The notes: generated by a model not told the origin, from the letters alone. DNA of 64,000 bases from Bacteroidales bacterium (GCA_017631875.1 JAGBSL010000078.1:11342-75341); one strand, 5' to 3'. Counted from the stretch's first letter, positions 43,317 through 52,548 are shown. A program made the numbers and translations.

Positions 43317-43419
43317 TTTGCCTCGAGAATGCACAGCGGATGTTTACCTTGTAGGTGGGGCTCGGGGCGAGGACTTTGCACTTAACGATATACCCCATCC
43401 GTTCTGCGTCTAAAATCTC
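43281..43419 (-). ncRNA. Candidate small RNA unit B
   Basis: Minus-strand promoter TTG (43453-43451), 19 bases, TAGCTTTG (43431-43424). About 140 non-coding bases follow, ending in a 12-bp hairpin GGATGCCATTTT / AAAATGGCATCC (43310-43286) and TTTTC. The 16 bases TTGAAAAGCAATAGCT around the -33 region (43443-43458) are identical in unit A (42206-42221). Near the 3' end CTCGAGGCAAATC corresponds to CTCGGGGTAAATA of unit A. Confidence 0.6.
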
Positions 43420-43461
43420 ATTGCAAAGCTAGATTTTTTTGTTTGAAAAGCAATAGCTCAA

Positions 43462-43597
43462 ATCAACAAAGCAGCCTCATATGAGACTGCTTGTAGATTT
43501 GCCCGGGGAGTCGTGGCGGAATTGCTTTCGCAGGGGCAGATGACGGGACTTTGTGCTGAGACTTAATCCCCCTTCCGGGTCACGTTTTACTTCCTTG
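43462..43597 (-). ncRNA. Candidate small RNA unit C
   Basis: The segment 43584-43616 matches 42169-42201 of unit A over 33 bases with one mismatch, spanning the -7 region (TACCCTTG here) and the RNA 5' end CGCTCAAGGAAGTAAAAC. The -33 TTG is missing, so the promoter may be weak. The unit ends with a hairpin AAGCAGTCTCAT / ATGAGGCTGCTT (43492-43469) and TTTGTTGATTT. CCCGGGCAAATC before the hairpin is the shared 3' motif. Confidence 0.5.
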
Positions 43598-43844
43598 AGC
43601 GCAAGGGTAGAGATTTTCGTAAGTCGACATGGGGGAAGTGTAGATGTGGCAGCTATGTGTCTGCTACTCAATTGTTTAGCTGTTGGTTCTCTGTGAAAAA
43701 TGTCGGATAGTGTGCAGCTAACTGCTTGATTGCCAGTTGGTTCGCTGCCATGTGGTGGGTTGTCAATGTGATATGGCGCAAAAGGGATTTGATGGCATGC
43801 AGGTGCACTCTCCCCTAGGGTGTACTTGATCCCCCACAAAGCAC

Positions 43845-44237
43845 CTACCCAATCAACAACCCTTTCTGTTCCAGGGCGTCGGATATCTTGCATCGCCATG
43901 TGTCGAAGAATTCGTTGTGCCATTGGATCTCGGCTATCTTCTCAAGGTCGCTCAGTTCTGTCGAGGTAGCGATTCTGATCTCATAAAGTTGCTTTATGCA
44001 TTCTGTGCCTTGGTCGAGGGTGATGTAGGGGAGCTTGAAGGTCGGGGTGCGGTCGATGTAGCTTATTGCGAATGCGCATAATACAAGTCCTGATGAGGGG
44101 AAGATGAGTATTTTGCCCAGGCTGTTTATGTCTGCTGCGATATTCTTCCAGCCTATTGTCGCGAGATCCATGTAGATCGTGTCAAAGGCTTCAAGGGGAG
44201 TGCCCGGAGTTTCTTGATTGGTGTTGTGTGTCTTCAT
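43845..44237 (-). CDS. Hypothetical protein, 130 residues
   Basis: Not recognised. From ATG 44237 the sequence reads MKTHNTNQETPGTPLEAFDT, then ITLDQGTECIKQLYEIRIAT and ISDALEQKGLLIG. It is soluble with a possible amphipathic hydrophobic patch in the middle (ILIFPSSGLVLCAFAISYID). It faces away from the UDP-glucose dehydrogenase gene and borders the small-RNA units. Reality as a gene is likely but unproven. Confidence 0.5.
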   Translation of the reverse strand: MKTHNTNQETPGTPLEAFDTIYMDLATIGWKNIAADINSLGKILIFPSSGLVLCAFAISYIDRTPTFKLPYITLDQGTECIKQLYEIRIATSTELSDLEKIAEIQWHNEFFDTWRCKISDALEQKGLLIG

Positions 44238-44348
44238 TCTGTCAAGCGTTTGCCCGCTGGATTGCCAATCTGGTGCCAAATGATGTGTGGTGGCATGTCT
44301 CAGCGATTGGTCAAAGTGGTATCGTGAGCTTTACCTTCTCTAATTCTA

Positions 44349-44379
44349 TTGCTGTTATCCGGCGAATTTCCTAAATTTG
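44349..44379 (+). promoter_or_regulatory. Promoter of the UDP-glucose dehydrogenase gene
   Basis: TTG (44349-44351), 20 bases, TAAATTTG (44372-44379). It gives a leader of about 65 bases to ATG 44450. Confidence 0.62.
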
Positions 44380-44449
44380 TACGGATATGCCCATGCCGGT
44401 GATTCAGGGTGAGCCCATAATGACACTGGGGCAGTTAAATGAAGATGAA

Positions 44450-45688
44450 ATGAAGATTGCAGTAGCAGGAACAGGATACGTGGGTCTGTCGATGGCGACC
44501 CTTCTGGCGCAGCACCATAGCGTCACCGCAGTGGATGTGATTCCGGAGAAGGTGGAGAAGATCAACCGTCGCGTGAGCCCGATCCAGGATGAATATATAG
44601 AGAAGTACTTCTCTGAGAAGGAGTTGGATCTGGTGGCGACGCTGGATGCAGACGCGGCTTATAGGGATGCGGAGTTCGTGATCATTGCTGCTCCGACCAA
44701 CTATGACCCTCAGAGGAATTTCTTTGATACGTCGGCCGTGGAGGCTGTGATCGCACAGGTGCTGGCCGTTAATCCATCAGCGTTCATGGTCATAAAGTCG
44801 ACCGTGCCGGTTGGATTTACCGAGTCAGCCCGCTCTAAGTATGACACTCCGAACCTCCTCTTTTCGCCGGAGTTCCTGCGTGAGTCCAAGGCGCTGTATG
44901 ACAATCTTTATCCGTCGCGCATCATCGTGGGCACGGACCCTCAGGACGAGCGTCTGATGACGGCTGCGGAGAAGTTTGCAGCATTGCTGCAGGAGGGTGC
45001 GCTGAAGCCAGAGATAGATACGCTGTTCATGGGATTCACCGAGGCGGAGGCAGTGAAGCTTTTCGCCAACACATATCTCGCACTGCGCGTTTCATATTTC
45101 AATGAACTCGATACGTATGCTGAGATGAAGGGCTTGGATACGCAGGCTATCATCAAGGGCGTGTGCCTGGATCCGCGCATCGGCGACCACTATAACAACC
45201 CATCGTTCGGCTATGGCGGATACTGTCTGCCGAAGGATACCAAGCAGCTGCTGGCCAACTATGACGATGTGCCTCAGGAGATCATGAGGGCGATCGTGGA
45301 GAGCAACCGCACGCGCAAGGACTTCATCGCAGACCGTGTGCTGCAGATGGCAGGATATTATTCATACAGTGATGGTTACCATTACAACGCGGCCCAGGAG
45401 CGTGAGTGCGTGATCGGCGTGTATCGCCTGACGATGAAGGCAAACTCCGACAATTTCCGCCAGAGCTCGATCCAGGGCGTGATGAAGCGTATCAAGGCCA
45501 AGGGCGCGACCGTGATCGTTTATGAGCCTTCATTGGAGGACGGCTCGACCTTCTTCGGCAGCCGTGTGGTGAACGACCTCGCAGCCTTCAAGGCCCAGTG
45601 CGACGCGATCATAGCCAACCGCTACGACTCCTGCCTGGACGATGTGGCTGACAAGGTTTATACTCGCGATGTTTTCAGGAGGGATTAA
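44450..45688 (+). CDS. ugd: UDP-glucose 6-dehydrogenase
   Basis: Makes UDP-glucuronate from UDP-glucose with two NAD. The 412-residue product has Rossmann [20 protein letters not shown], the [20 protein letters not shown] segment, [20 protein letters not shown] and the catalytic Cys in [19 protein letters not shown], characteristic of the short Ugd form. Start at ATG 44450 is chosen because it places the Rossmann motif at the N-terminus; an in-frame ATG at 44387 would overlap the promoter start point. It would feed the epimerase at 33501. Confidence 0.9.
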   Translation: MKIAVAGTGYVGLSMATLLAQHHSVTAVDVIPEKVEKINRRVSPIQDEYIEKYFSEKELDLVATLDADAAYRDAEFVIIAAPTNYDPQRNFFDTSAVEAVIAQVLAVNPSAFMVIKSTVPVGFTESARSKYDTPNLLFSPEFLRESKALYDNLYPSRIIVGTDPQDERLMTAAEKFAALLQEGALKPEIDTLFMGFTEAEAVKLFANTYLALRVSYFNELDTYAEMKGLDTQAIIKGVCLDPRIGDHYNNPSFGYGGYCLPKDTKQLLANYDDVPQEIMRAIVESNRTRKDFIADRVLQMAGYYSYSDGYHYNAAQERECVIGVYRLTMKANSDNFRQSSIQGVMKRIKAKGATVIVYEPSLEDGSTFFGSRVVNDLAAFKAQCDAIIANRYDSCLDDVADKVYTRDVFRRD

Positions 45689-45729
45689 ATATCGCATTGC
45701 CAAAAATTGATTAATGCTAATTTGAATAT

Positions 45730-47070
45730 ATGGAAAGTAATGGACCAATTGCCGAGATCTCTTATGATGATATCATAGATCCGCATATTTTTGAGCAAAA
45801 TAGTGACGAACCTCTGTGGGATAAACTGATTCAACAGATAATTGACGGCAATGTCATTCCGGTTATCGGTGCAGATATGTTGATAGACAATAGCAAGGAT
45901 CTGCACAGATTTATTGTAGAAGGTATAGCCAGGAGTTTGGGCATCACCACTTCACCTCAGACTTTTTCCGAGCTTATCTACTCTGCTGAATATAAGAATA
46001 GATTCAAGCTTGATAATATCTATTATCAGGTAGACAGTATCTTTGCTTCCAAGCGCTTTCCGCCCTCAGAGCGTCTGCGCAGATTGTTGTCAATAAGACA
46101 GTTTCCATTTGTAATTACAACAAGTTTCACTCCGGTCGTGGAGCAGGAAATGCGCAATATCTGGCAGGATGAACTCAGAGTTATGAAATTCAGTAACAAC
46201 CCTGCTGAGAATAATGATATAAAAGATGGAACAGATTTGCGCAAGCCTACTGTTTATTATATGTTCGGTAAGGTCGGAGCAGGAGCCCATAAGTATGTGT
46301 TGACGGATGTCGACCTGCTAGATTTTGTCTCGTCATGGCTTTCGAATGACAGTAAGGCGCGTCCTAAGAATCTATGCAATGAACTTAAGGATAAATATCT
46401 CCTCATGCTTGGAAATACATATAGCGATTGGTTGTTCAGGTTTATCTGGTACTCAATGCGTAAGTCGGACTTGGGCCGAGGCATGCTTGCTTACGATACT
46501 TTAGATGAGTCGCTGATCAACTTCCTTGAGAGGACAGAGACTTTTATGAGGCAGAACACCTCTGACGTGATTGACCAGATCCTTATACGTCTTGATAAGA
46601 AGATGAAGGAGAATGAAACGACGAAGTTTAATAAGCCGGAGGAAAATGCTGATATATTCCTGTCATATTCGCGTTCGGATTCTGATATTGCAGATAAACT
46701 GTATGAGGAATTGACCGCAAGGGGTAAGCGTGTGTGGTATGATAAGTATAATCTAACAGACGGTGTGGTCTTTATGGATGAGATACGCAAGGCTATCAAA
46801 AGTGCCAAGTATTTTATCCCTCTGCTTACCTCAAATATTGAGTCTGAGCGGAAGGATTCACATGTATATAGGAATGAGTGGGATGTAGCAATTGAAGTAG
46901 CGATAAGTATGGGGCGTACATACATAATTCCTATAGCCGAGAAGGATTTTGATTTTTACAGAGCGGCAATTCCGGAACGCCTTCAACAGCATAATGCCGT
47001 TCTCTATGATGGGTCCGATGATATGGGACAGATTGCCGATAGGATTATTCATAAAATGAATCAGGATTAG
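45730..47070 (+). CDS. SIR2-like/TIR fusion protein
   Basis: A 446-residue candidate NAD-consuming effector. Residues about 30-260 follow a SIR2_2 layout: VIPVIGADML, then FPFVITTSFTPVVEQEM, VYYMFGKVGA, KYVLTDVDLLDFVSSW and YLLMLGNTYSDWLFRFIWYS. At the usual catalytic sites it has Ser132 (TTSF for TTNY) and Phe179 (MFG for xHG), so this lobe may not hydrolyse NAD. Residues 306-446 are TIR: ADIFLSYSRSDSDIADKLYE, VWYDKYNLTDGVVFMDEIRK, SAKYFIPLLTSNI and HVYRNEWDVAIE, where Glu383 sits at the catalytic position. It ends 3 bases before the STAND NTPase gene. Domain calls are by eye, the SIR2 part less sure than TIR. Confidence 0.75.
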   Translation: MESNGPIAEISYDDIIDPHIFEQNSDEPLWDKLIQQIIDGNVIPVIGADMLIDNSKDLHRFIVEGIARSLGITTSPQTFSELIYSAEYKNRFKLDNIYYQVDSIFASKRFPPSERLRRLLSIRQFPFVITTSFTPVVEQEMRNIWQDELRVMKFSNNPAENNDIKDGTDLRKPTVYYMFGKVGAGAHKYVLTDVDLLDFVSSWLSNDSKARPKNLCNELKDKYLLMLGNTYSDWLFRFIWYSMRKSDLGRGMLAYDTLDESLINFLERTETFMRQNTSDVIDQILIRLDKKMKENETTKFNKPEENADIFLSYSRSDSDIADKLYEELTARGKRVWYDKYNLTDGVVFMDEIRKAIKSAKYFIPLLTSNIESERKDSHVYRNEWDVAIEVAISMGRTYIIPIAEKDFDFYRAAIPERLQQHNAVLYDGSDDMGQIADRIIHKMNQD

Positions 47071-47073
47071 AGT

Positions 47074-50000
47074 ATGGAAAATAATGTCAGAAAGAATCCT
47101 TGGTTAGGACTTGAGTCTTATCGTGAAGGTGAGGTGATATATGGACGAGATGACGACATCAGGGACCTGTCACAGAGCGTCTTGAATGATACCGAAACTT
47201 TGTTATATGGCAAGAGTGGTATCGGTAAGTCGTCCATCCTTAATGCCGGCATATTGCCGGCGGCACGAAGGGCGGGCTTCCTCCCTGTGATAATCCGACT
47301 CTCGCATAAGGGTGAAGTGCCTTATCTCGAGCAGTTATGTCAAGCGTTACAGGATAATGGTGTGCACTGTCGTGAACTGGTGCCGCCTAAGGATAAAACA
47401 TCGGAAGGATTTTATGAGTTCTTCCATCGTCATATATTCTGTAATTCGGAAGGGGAGCGCGTAAAACTTCTTATCATCTTCGACCAGTTTGAAGAGATCT
47501 TTACTTTGCAGGAAAACTTATCCATTAAGAAAGGATTCTTTGAGTCAATGGCAGACCAGTTGAATGATATTCTGCCAGGCTACCTGCAGGAGATGGTCGA
47601 TGTTTCTGGACACGATGGTCTACAGGTAGTTGAGAGCGATGATATTAATGAAGTCTTTGCGGATCTGAACCTGGGAGTAGAGCAAAATGTTGCGGATTAT
47701 GTACATGATAACGAAATTCATTTCATCTTTACGATCAGAGAGGATTTCCTTTCGGAATTCGAGTACTATTCTGCTACGATACCATCCCTTAAGCAGAACA
47801 GATATGGCTTACGTCCTATCAGTGAGGAACAGGCGTCCCAGATTATCTTAAGGCCTGTTCCTGGCCTTATAGATAAATCTGTCGCAAGGCTTATTATAGA
47901 GAAAGTTACAGGTCGAAATGATTTTGACTTGGATGGATATGCCGAAATCGAAGTTGATTCGGCGCTGCTTTCGCTTTATCTTAACCGTCTGTATGAGGCT
48001 AAGGAGGGTGACACGATTACTGCAGAACTCATAGAACATAAGGGCAGTGAAATCATAGCTGATTTCTATGACGAGGCTGTATCTGCGATTTCAGCATCTT
48101 CAGTGGAATACTTCGAAACAGTACTGTTGAACGGACAGGGCCGTAGAGACAATGTGACTGTATATGACGCTTTGAATATTGGAAATGTCACTCAGCATGA
48201 GATAAATGTTCTGTGCGATAAAAAGATTCTCAGATGCTTTAATTATGCAGGAAATTTCCGCCTTGAATTCATTCATGACATATTGTGTCCTGTGGTTATA
48301 AAGCACAGGGAGCAAATAGATCTGGATAAGCAGAAAGCGTTATTGAATCAGGAAAAGAAGAAGAATCGTAAACGCCTTTTTTCTATGCTCATGCTTCTGG
48401 CTGTGGCTGCTGGTATTGTTACGTTTCTTTACAGATCTGTTAACCGCCTTGATGACTTGAATAATGAACTTGTTCTGCAGCAGCAGAAGATATTGAGAAG
48501 TCAGCAGAAACTTTTGTCTGTGAAAATCAAGCAGTTGCAGGACAATGGAGATTCATATCTTGCTAGAAGATTGGCCTTGAATGTGTTGTCTTTGGAACAT
48601 GCAGAGGGCGTCGAACATACTTCAGCATCGTTCAAGAGTGTCCTTAGAGAAATTTCAAATGCAAATACGGCTGTTCTGAAACCTCATAACAGCGCAGTGG
48701 AGGATGTGGCATTCAGCCCTGTCGAACCATTGCTGGCTTCTGTAAGCGATACCGCTATCTTCCTATGGAATACGACTAACGGTATGCTTGTAAAGAAACT
48801 CTCCGCCCCTGATGACAAGATGTCGTGTGTTGCGTTCAGTAATGACGGTGCGTATATTGCAGCTGGTATGTATAGTGGCGCAATCAAAGTATATAGTCGC
48901 GAGACAGGACAGGAAGTATTGGCCATGCAGGAAAAACACAAGGGAAGAGTAAGGTATGTTACATATATTTCTGATGATGCAAGAATAGTATCTGCTTCAA
49001 CAGATAAAAGTATTGTATTTTGGAATCCTGCTGACGGTAGCAGGGTGAAGACCATGCCTGATGTCCATGTGGACGAGGTACTTTATCTTGCATTCTCAAA
49101 TGATTGTCGAAGAATGGCGTCGGCATCGGCCGATAAGACTATTGCTGTTTGGGATATTAAGGCCGATACCTTGGTGACTTATCTTAGAGGACATGAGGAC
49201 TGGGTTCGTTCTGTCTCGTTCAATCCCGCAAACAATAATTACCTTCTGTCAGCGTCCGATGACGGACGTATAGGTCTGTGGAATATTGAGACAGGTGAAG
49301 GTTCGGAATTCCATCTGGCTAACTCTATTGTGACACGCGCGCTTTATTCTCCAGATGCAAAGAATATAGTGGCATCATATAGAGATGGTTCCGTCAGAGT
49401 ATGGGACGCAGAAACACAAACGGAGAGTACTCATCTTCAGGGAACTCATAATACAAGTTATGTCAATGCGGTAGCTATATCTCCGGACTGTTCGATGTTT
49501 GCCTCTGCAGGCTCTGATAATGTAGCGCGCTTGTGGGATTTGAAATCTCCTCTTAGAACCGCTCAGTATCCGTTGGTTGATGGCAACTTGCTGCATGTCT
49601 CTGCAAGGGGTGACTATATTGTGGTTATGGTAGGTGATGAAAAAGATCAGAATATGGTGGCATGCTACGATGCCAGGAAGCTTGACCAGGGACCTATATG
49701 GACTGATATCATCAAGGGAAAGAAGTTCAGACATTCTGTTATCAACCCTGATAGGAATCTGGTAGCTGTTGTAGGATATGGTACCATATTGATAAGGGAC
49801 CTGCTCACAGGCGAAATCATAAATAGAAATGACGAATGTCATAAGGGTTGGATATACTCGATAGCCTCAAGTCCAGATGGCCAGTATATGGTATCAGCTG
49901 GATTTGATAAAAGTATAAAGATATGGGACTGGGAATTGAATCCTGTGAAACAACGATTTGATTGTCATGACAAGTTGATTTGTTCTGTCGGATTCAGCTT

Positions 50001-50544
50001 AGATGGCAAGCGTATAGTTTCAGCATCAGCAGACTGCACTTGCAAGGTATGGAATGTAGATGAGTTCATCAATCAGGAAAGTATTGTACCTATAGTTTTG
50101 AAAGGTCACCAGAGTGATGTTATGAGTGCAGTATTCAGCCGTGACGGCAGAAATGTCTTGTCAGCTTCGCGCGACAAGACGGCAAAGTTGTGGGATGTTG
50201 ACAGCGTTCAATGCATCAAGACCTTCGTTGGTCATGGCGGTATGGTCAATGCTGCTGTCTTTAGTGCAGATGAGGATGAGGTTGTGACAGCATCTTCTGA
50301 CAAGATAGTCAGAGTCTGGTCCGTGCAAACAGAAAAGGAATTGATAGGTCTATATGGACATAAGGAGAGTGTCACTGCCATAGCTGCGGATTCTAAAGTG
50401 TCCACAATATATACTGTGTCCCATGACGGTACTTTACAGGTATGGGATTATCCTTCGTTGACAGATGTCATTCAAGACATCAGGAGAAGATTTGGAAGAT
50501 ATCCTCTTACAGATGAAGAGTTGATAGAACTTGATGTAATTTAA
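47074..50544 (+). CDS. STAND (nSTAND1-type) NTPase with transmembrane helix and WD40 propellers
   Basis: A 1156-residue signalling NTPase. It starts NPWLGLESYREGEVIYGRDD, an nSTAND1-type entry, with Walker A YGKSGIGKSS at residues 45-54, Walker B LLIIFDQFEEIFT and FIFTIREDFLSEFEYYSATI with a sensor-1-like Arg. A winged-helix-like part follows, then a single hydrophobic helix at about 433-455 (MLMLLAVAAGIVTFLYRSV). From residue 537 I count 14 WD40 repeats with recurring SASxDKTxxxWD, enough for two seven-bladed propellers. STAND proteins oligomerise when the repeat domain senses a ligand. Coupled with the SIR2-like/TIR gene, it is the probable sensor of a two-protein defence unit. Confidence 0.83.
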   Translation: MENNVRKNPWLGLESYREGEVIYGRDDDIRDLSQSVLNDTETLLYGKSGIGKSSILNAGILPAARRAGFLPVIIRLSHKGEVPYLEQLCQALQDNGVHCRELVPPKDKTSEGFYEFFHRHIFCNSEGERVKLLIIFDQFEEIFTLQENLSIKKGFFESMADQLNDILPGYLQEMVDVSGHDGLQVVESDDINEVFADLNLGVEQNVADYVHDNEIHFIFTIREDFLSEFEYYSATIPSLKQNRYGLRPISEEQASQIILRPVPGLIDKSVARLIIEKVTGRNDFDLDGYAEIEVDSALLSLYLNRLYEAKEGDTITAELIEHKGSEIIADFYDEAVSAISASSVEYFETVLLNGQGRRDNVTVYDALNIGNVTQHEINVLCDKKILRCFNYAGNFRLEFIHDILCPVVIKHREQIDLDKQKALLNQEKKKNRKRLFSMLMLLAVAAGIVTFLYRSVNRLDDLNNELVLQQQKILRSQQKLLSVKIKQLQDNGDSYLARRLALNVLSLEHAEGVEHTSASFKSVLREISNANTAVLKPHNSAVEDVAFSPVEPLLASVSDTAIFLWNTTNGMLVKKLSAPDDKMSCVAFSNDGAYIAAGMYSGAIKVYSRETGQEVLAMQEKHKGRVRYVTYISDDARIVSASTDKSIVFWNPADGSRVKTMPDVHVDEVLYLAFSNDCRRMASASADKTIAVWDIKADTLVTYLRGHEDWVRSVSFNPANNNYLLSASDDGRIGLWNIETGEGSEFHLANSIVTRALYSPDAKNIVASYRDGSVRVWDAETQTESTHLQGTHNTSYVNAVAISPDCSMFASAGSDNVARLWDLKSPLRTAQYPLVDGNLLHVSARGDYIVVMVGDEKDQNMVACYDARKLDQGPIWTDIIKGKKFRHSVINPDRNLVAVVGYGTILIRDLLTGEIINRNDECHKGWIYSIASSPDGQYMVSAGFDKSIKIWDWELNPVKQRFDCHDKLICSVGFSLDGKRIVSASADCTCKVWNVDEFINQESIVPIVLKGHQSDVMSAVFSRDGRNVLSASRDKTAKLWDVDSVQCIKTFVGHGGMVNAAVFSADEDEVVTASSDKIVRVWSVQTEKELIGLYGHKESVTAIAADSKVSTIYTVSHDGTLQVWDYPSLTDVIQDIRRRFGRYPLTDEELIELDVI

Positions 50545-50550
50545 TTATTT

Positions 50551-50982
50551 ATGAAAGTAAAGATAGTGAACAAGTCGGCGTATGAGACTCCGTTTTATGC
50601 TACGGAGAAGTCGGCTGGAATGGATTTGAAAGCTAATATTGCTGAGCCTGTGACGCTGGGGCCTCTAGAGAGGGCCATGGTGCCGACAGGACTTTATATA
50701 GCGTTGCCGGACGGTACGGAAGCGCAGGTGCGTCCGCGAAGCGGGCTTGCAGCGAAGCACGGCATCAGCGTGCTGAATGCGCCCGGAACCATCGATGCAG
50801 ATTATCGTGGAGAAGTGAAGGTGATTCTTGTGAATCTCTCCAATGAGCCTTTCGTGATCAATCCGGGTGAGAGGATTGCCCAGATGGTGGTAGCGCGTTA
50901 CGAGAAGGTCGAATGGGACGAGGTAGAGGTGCTGGATGAGACCGAAAGGGGAGAAGGAGGATTTGGTTCTACTGGAAGATAA
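50551..50982 (+). CDS. dut: Deoxyuridine 5'-triphosphate nucleotidohydrolase
   Basis: Hydrolyses dUTP to dUMP, keeping uracil out of DNA and feeding dTMP synthesis. The 143-residue product carries the five trimeric dUTPase motifs: [41 protein letters not shown] and the C-terminal [12 protein letters not shown]-loop-like tail. It starts 6 bases after the STAND gene and one base separates it from murF. This is the first core gene after island 3. Confidence 0.95.
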   Translation: MKVKIVNKSAYETPFYATEKSAGMDLKANIAEPVTLGPLERAMVPTGLYIALPDGTEAQVRPRSGLAAKHGISVLNAPGTIDADYRGEVKVILVNLSNEPFVINPGERIAQMVVARYEKVEWDEVEVLDETERGEGGFGSTGR

Positions 50983-50983
50983 T

Positions 50984-52363
50984 ATGGAAATAATATCAAT
51001 CTACAATAAGTTCAAGGAGTGCGGTGTAGTTACGACGGATACACGCACTCTCAAGGGAGGCGAGATGTTCTTCGCCCTGAAAGGTGAGAATTTTGACGGT
51101 AACGAGTATGCGTTGAAGGCGCTGGAACTTGGTGCCAGATATGCGGTTGTGAACCGTTCTTCAAAGGTGGGAACTGACTGTGCGGATGGCGTGCTTGATG
51201 CGGATGTCGCTGCTCGTCTGGTCCTGGTAGAGGATACATTGAAGACCCTTCAGGAGCTAGCGCGCTGGCATAGGTCAATGACCTTTGTCGATGGCAAGCC
51301 GCTGACAGTCATTGCGTTGACTGGTACTAATGGAAAGACGACAACTAAGGAACTCATCCGTGAGGTGCTTTCTGTAAAGTATCGCGTTACAGCTACCGAA
51401 GGCAACTTGAATAACAGTATCGGTGTGCCGTTGACCCTTCTTAAGATCAATTCCGAGACCCAGCTTGCAGTGGTTGAGATGGGTGCGAGCCATCCTGGTG
51501 ACATCAAGGAACTCGTGGAAGTAGCGTTGCCGAATTACGGTCTGATCACCAATGTAGGTAAGGCGCATCTGCTCGGTTTCGGCAGCTTCGAGGGAGTTAA
51601 AGCTACAAAGGGAGAGCTTTATGACTATCTCCGCCGCACTGCCGATAAGGCGTTCATCAATGTGGACAACCCGTATCTTTGCCTGATGGCGTCGGAGCGC
51701 AACATGCAGCATGATTCGGAGCGTCCGTATTCACTGCTTCTGCCATACGGTCTCGAGTATAGCGGCGCTGCTGTGCTTCCTTCATCTGCAGAGTATCCGT
51801 TCCTGCGCATCCAGATCGGTGAGCGTGTGGTCAGCACTAATCTCGTTGGATCATATAATGCTGACAACGTGATGGCCGCACTTGCTGTCGGACAGCATTT
51901 CGGAGTGTCATTTGAAGATGCCGTTGCAGCTATAGAGGCATATGTCCCTGCCAACAAGCGTTCACAGATGACCAAGACAGAGCGCAACACTCTCATTGTG
52001 GATGCATACAATGCCAACCCTACAAGCATGGCTGCAGCGTTGGAGAACTTCTCGAATGTCTCATCAGATTATAAGGTAGCCCTCCTCGGTGACATGCTGG
52101 AGCTTGGTGAGGAGTCAGTTGCAGAGCATGTTGCAGTGATCAAGTCAGCATGTTCACGCGGTCTTGCGCATGTTTACTTTGTCGGAAAGGAATTCCAGGC
52201 TGCATCCGCAGAAGTCGCTCCGGAACTCCTTGTAGTGGCACGTTTCTTCGCAACATCAGACGAGCTCGCCGCGCATCTTGCTTCCGAGCAGCTCTCCGGC
52301 GCCACAATACTGATCAAAGGTTCACGCGGTACCCGCATGGAGAATGTGATCCCTGTACTATAG
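50984..52363 (+). CDS. murF: UDP-N-acetylmuramoyl-tripeptide--D-alanyl-D-alanine ligase
   Basis: Adds D-Ala-D-Ala to the peptidoglycan precursor in the cytoplasm using ATP. From ATG 50984 it has 459 residues: N-domain DTRTLKGGEMFFALKGENFD, P-loop ALTGTNGKTTTKELI, central EGNLNNSIGVPLTLLK, VEMGASHPGDIKEL, ITNVGKAHLLGFGS and C-domain VDAYNANPTSMAAAL with LGDMLELGEES. The in-frame start at 50936 lies inside dut and is not used. Confidence 0.95.
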   Translation: MEIISIYNKFKECGVVTTDTRTLKGGEMFFALKGENFDGNEYALKALELGARYAVVNRSSKVGTDCADGVLDADVAARLVLVEDTLKTLQELARWHRSMTFVDGKPLTVIALTGTNGKTTTKELIREVLSVKYRVTATEGNLNNSIGVPLTLLKINSETQLAVVEMGASHPGDIKELVEVALPNYGLITNVGKAHLLGFGSFEGVKATKGELYDYLRRTADKAFINVDNPYLCLMASERNMQHDSERPYSLLLPYGLEYSGAAVLPSSAEYPFLRIQIGERVVSTNLVGSYNADNVMAALAVGQHFGVSFEDAVAAIEAYVPANKRSQMTKTERNTLIVDAYNANPTSMAAALENFSNVSSDYKVALLGDMLELGEESVAEHVAVIKSACSRGLAHVYFVGKEFQAASAEVAPELLVVARFFATSDELAAHLASEQLSGATILIKGSRGTRMENVIPVL

Positions 52364-52452
52364 TATAGATATCTATCTGTCTTAGTTGAGATAAAGTCAT
52401 AAAATTCCGTCCGTGGCATCTAATGTATTGATTATCAACGATAAAAGGAGAT

Positions 52453-52478
52453 ATTATCCTGCAATAAAACAGGATAAT
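52453..52478. terminator. Hairpin between convergent murF and PAP2 genes
   Basis: ATTATCCTG (52453-52461) pairs with CAGGATAAT (52470-52478) around an A-rich loop. Nearby ATAGATATCTAT is a second palindrome. It can serve either strand. Confidence 0.6.
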
Positions 52479-52548
52479 CATCCTCTAAAGTCTTGTAAAT
52501 CAATGTGTTGGGTGTCACGATGATTATAGCGGGCTACCACTTCATGTG

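Noticed and set aside
43477..43923. Minus-strand open frame of 148 codons
   Set aside because: Covers small-RNA unit C and overlaps the more plausible gene 43845-44237; composition looks non-coding.
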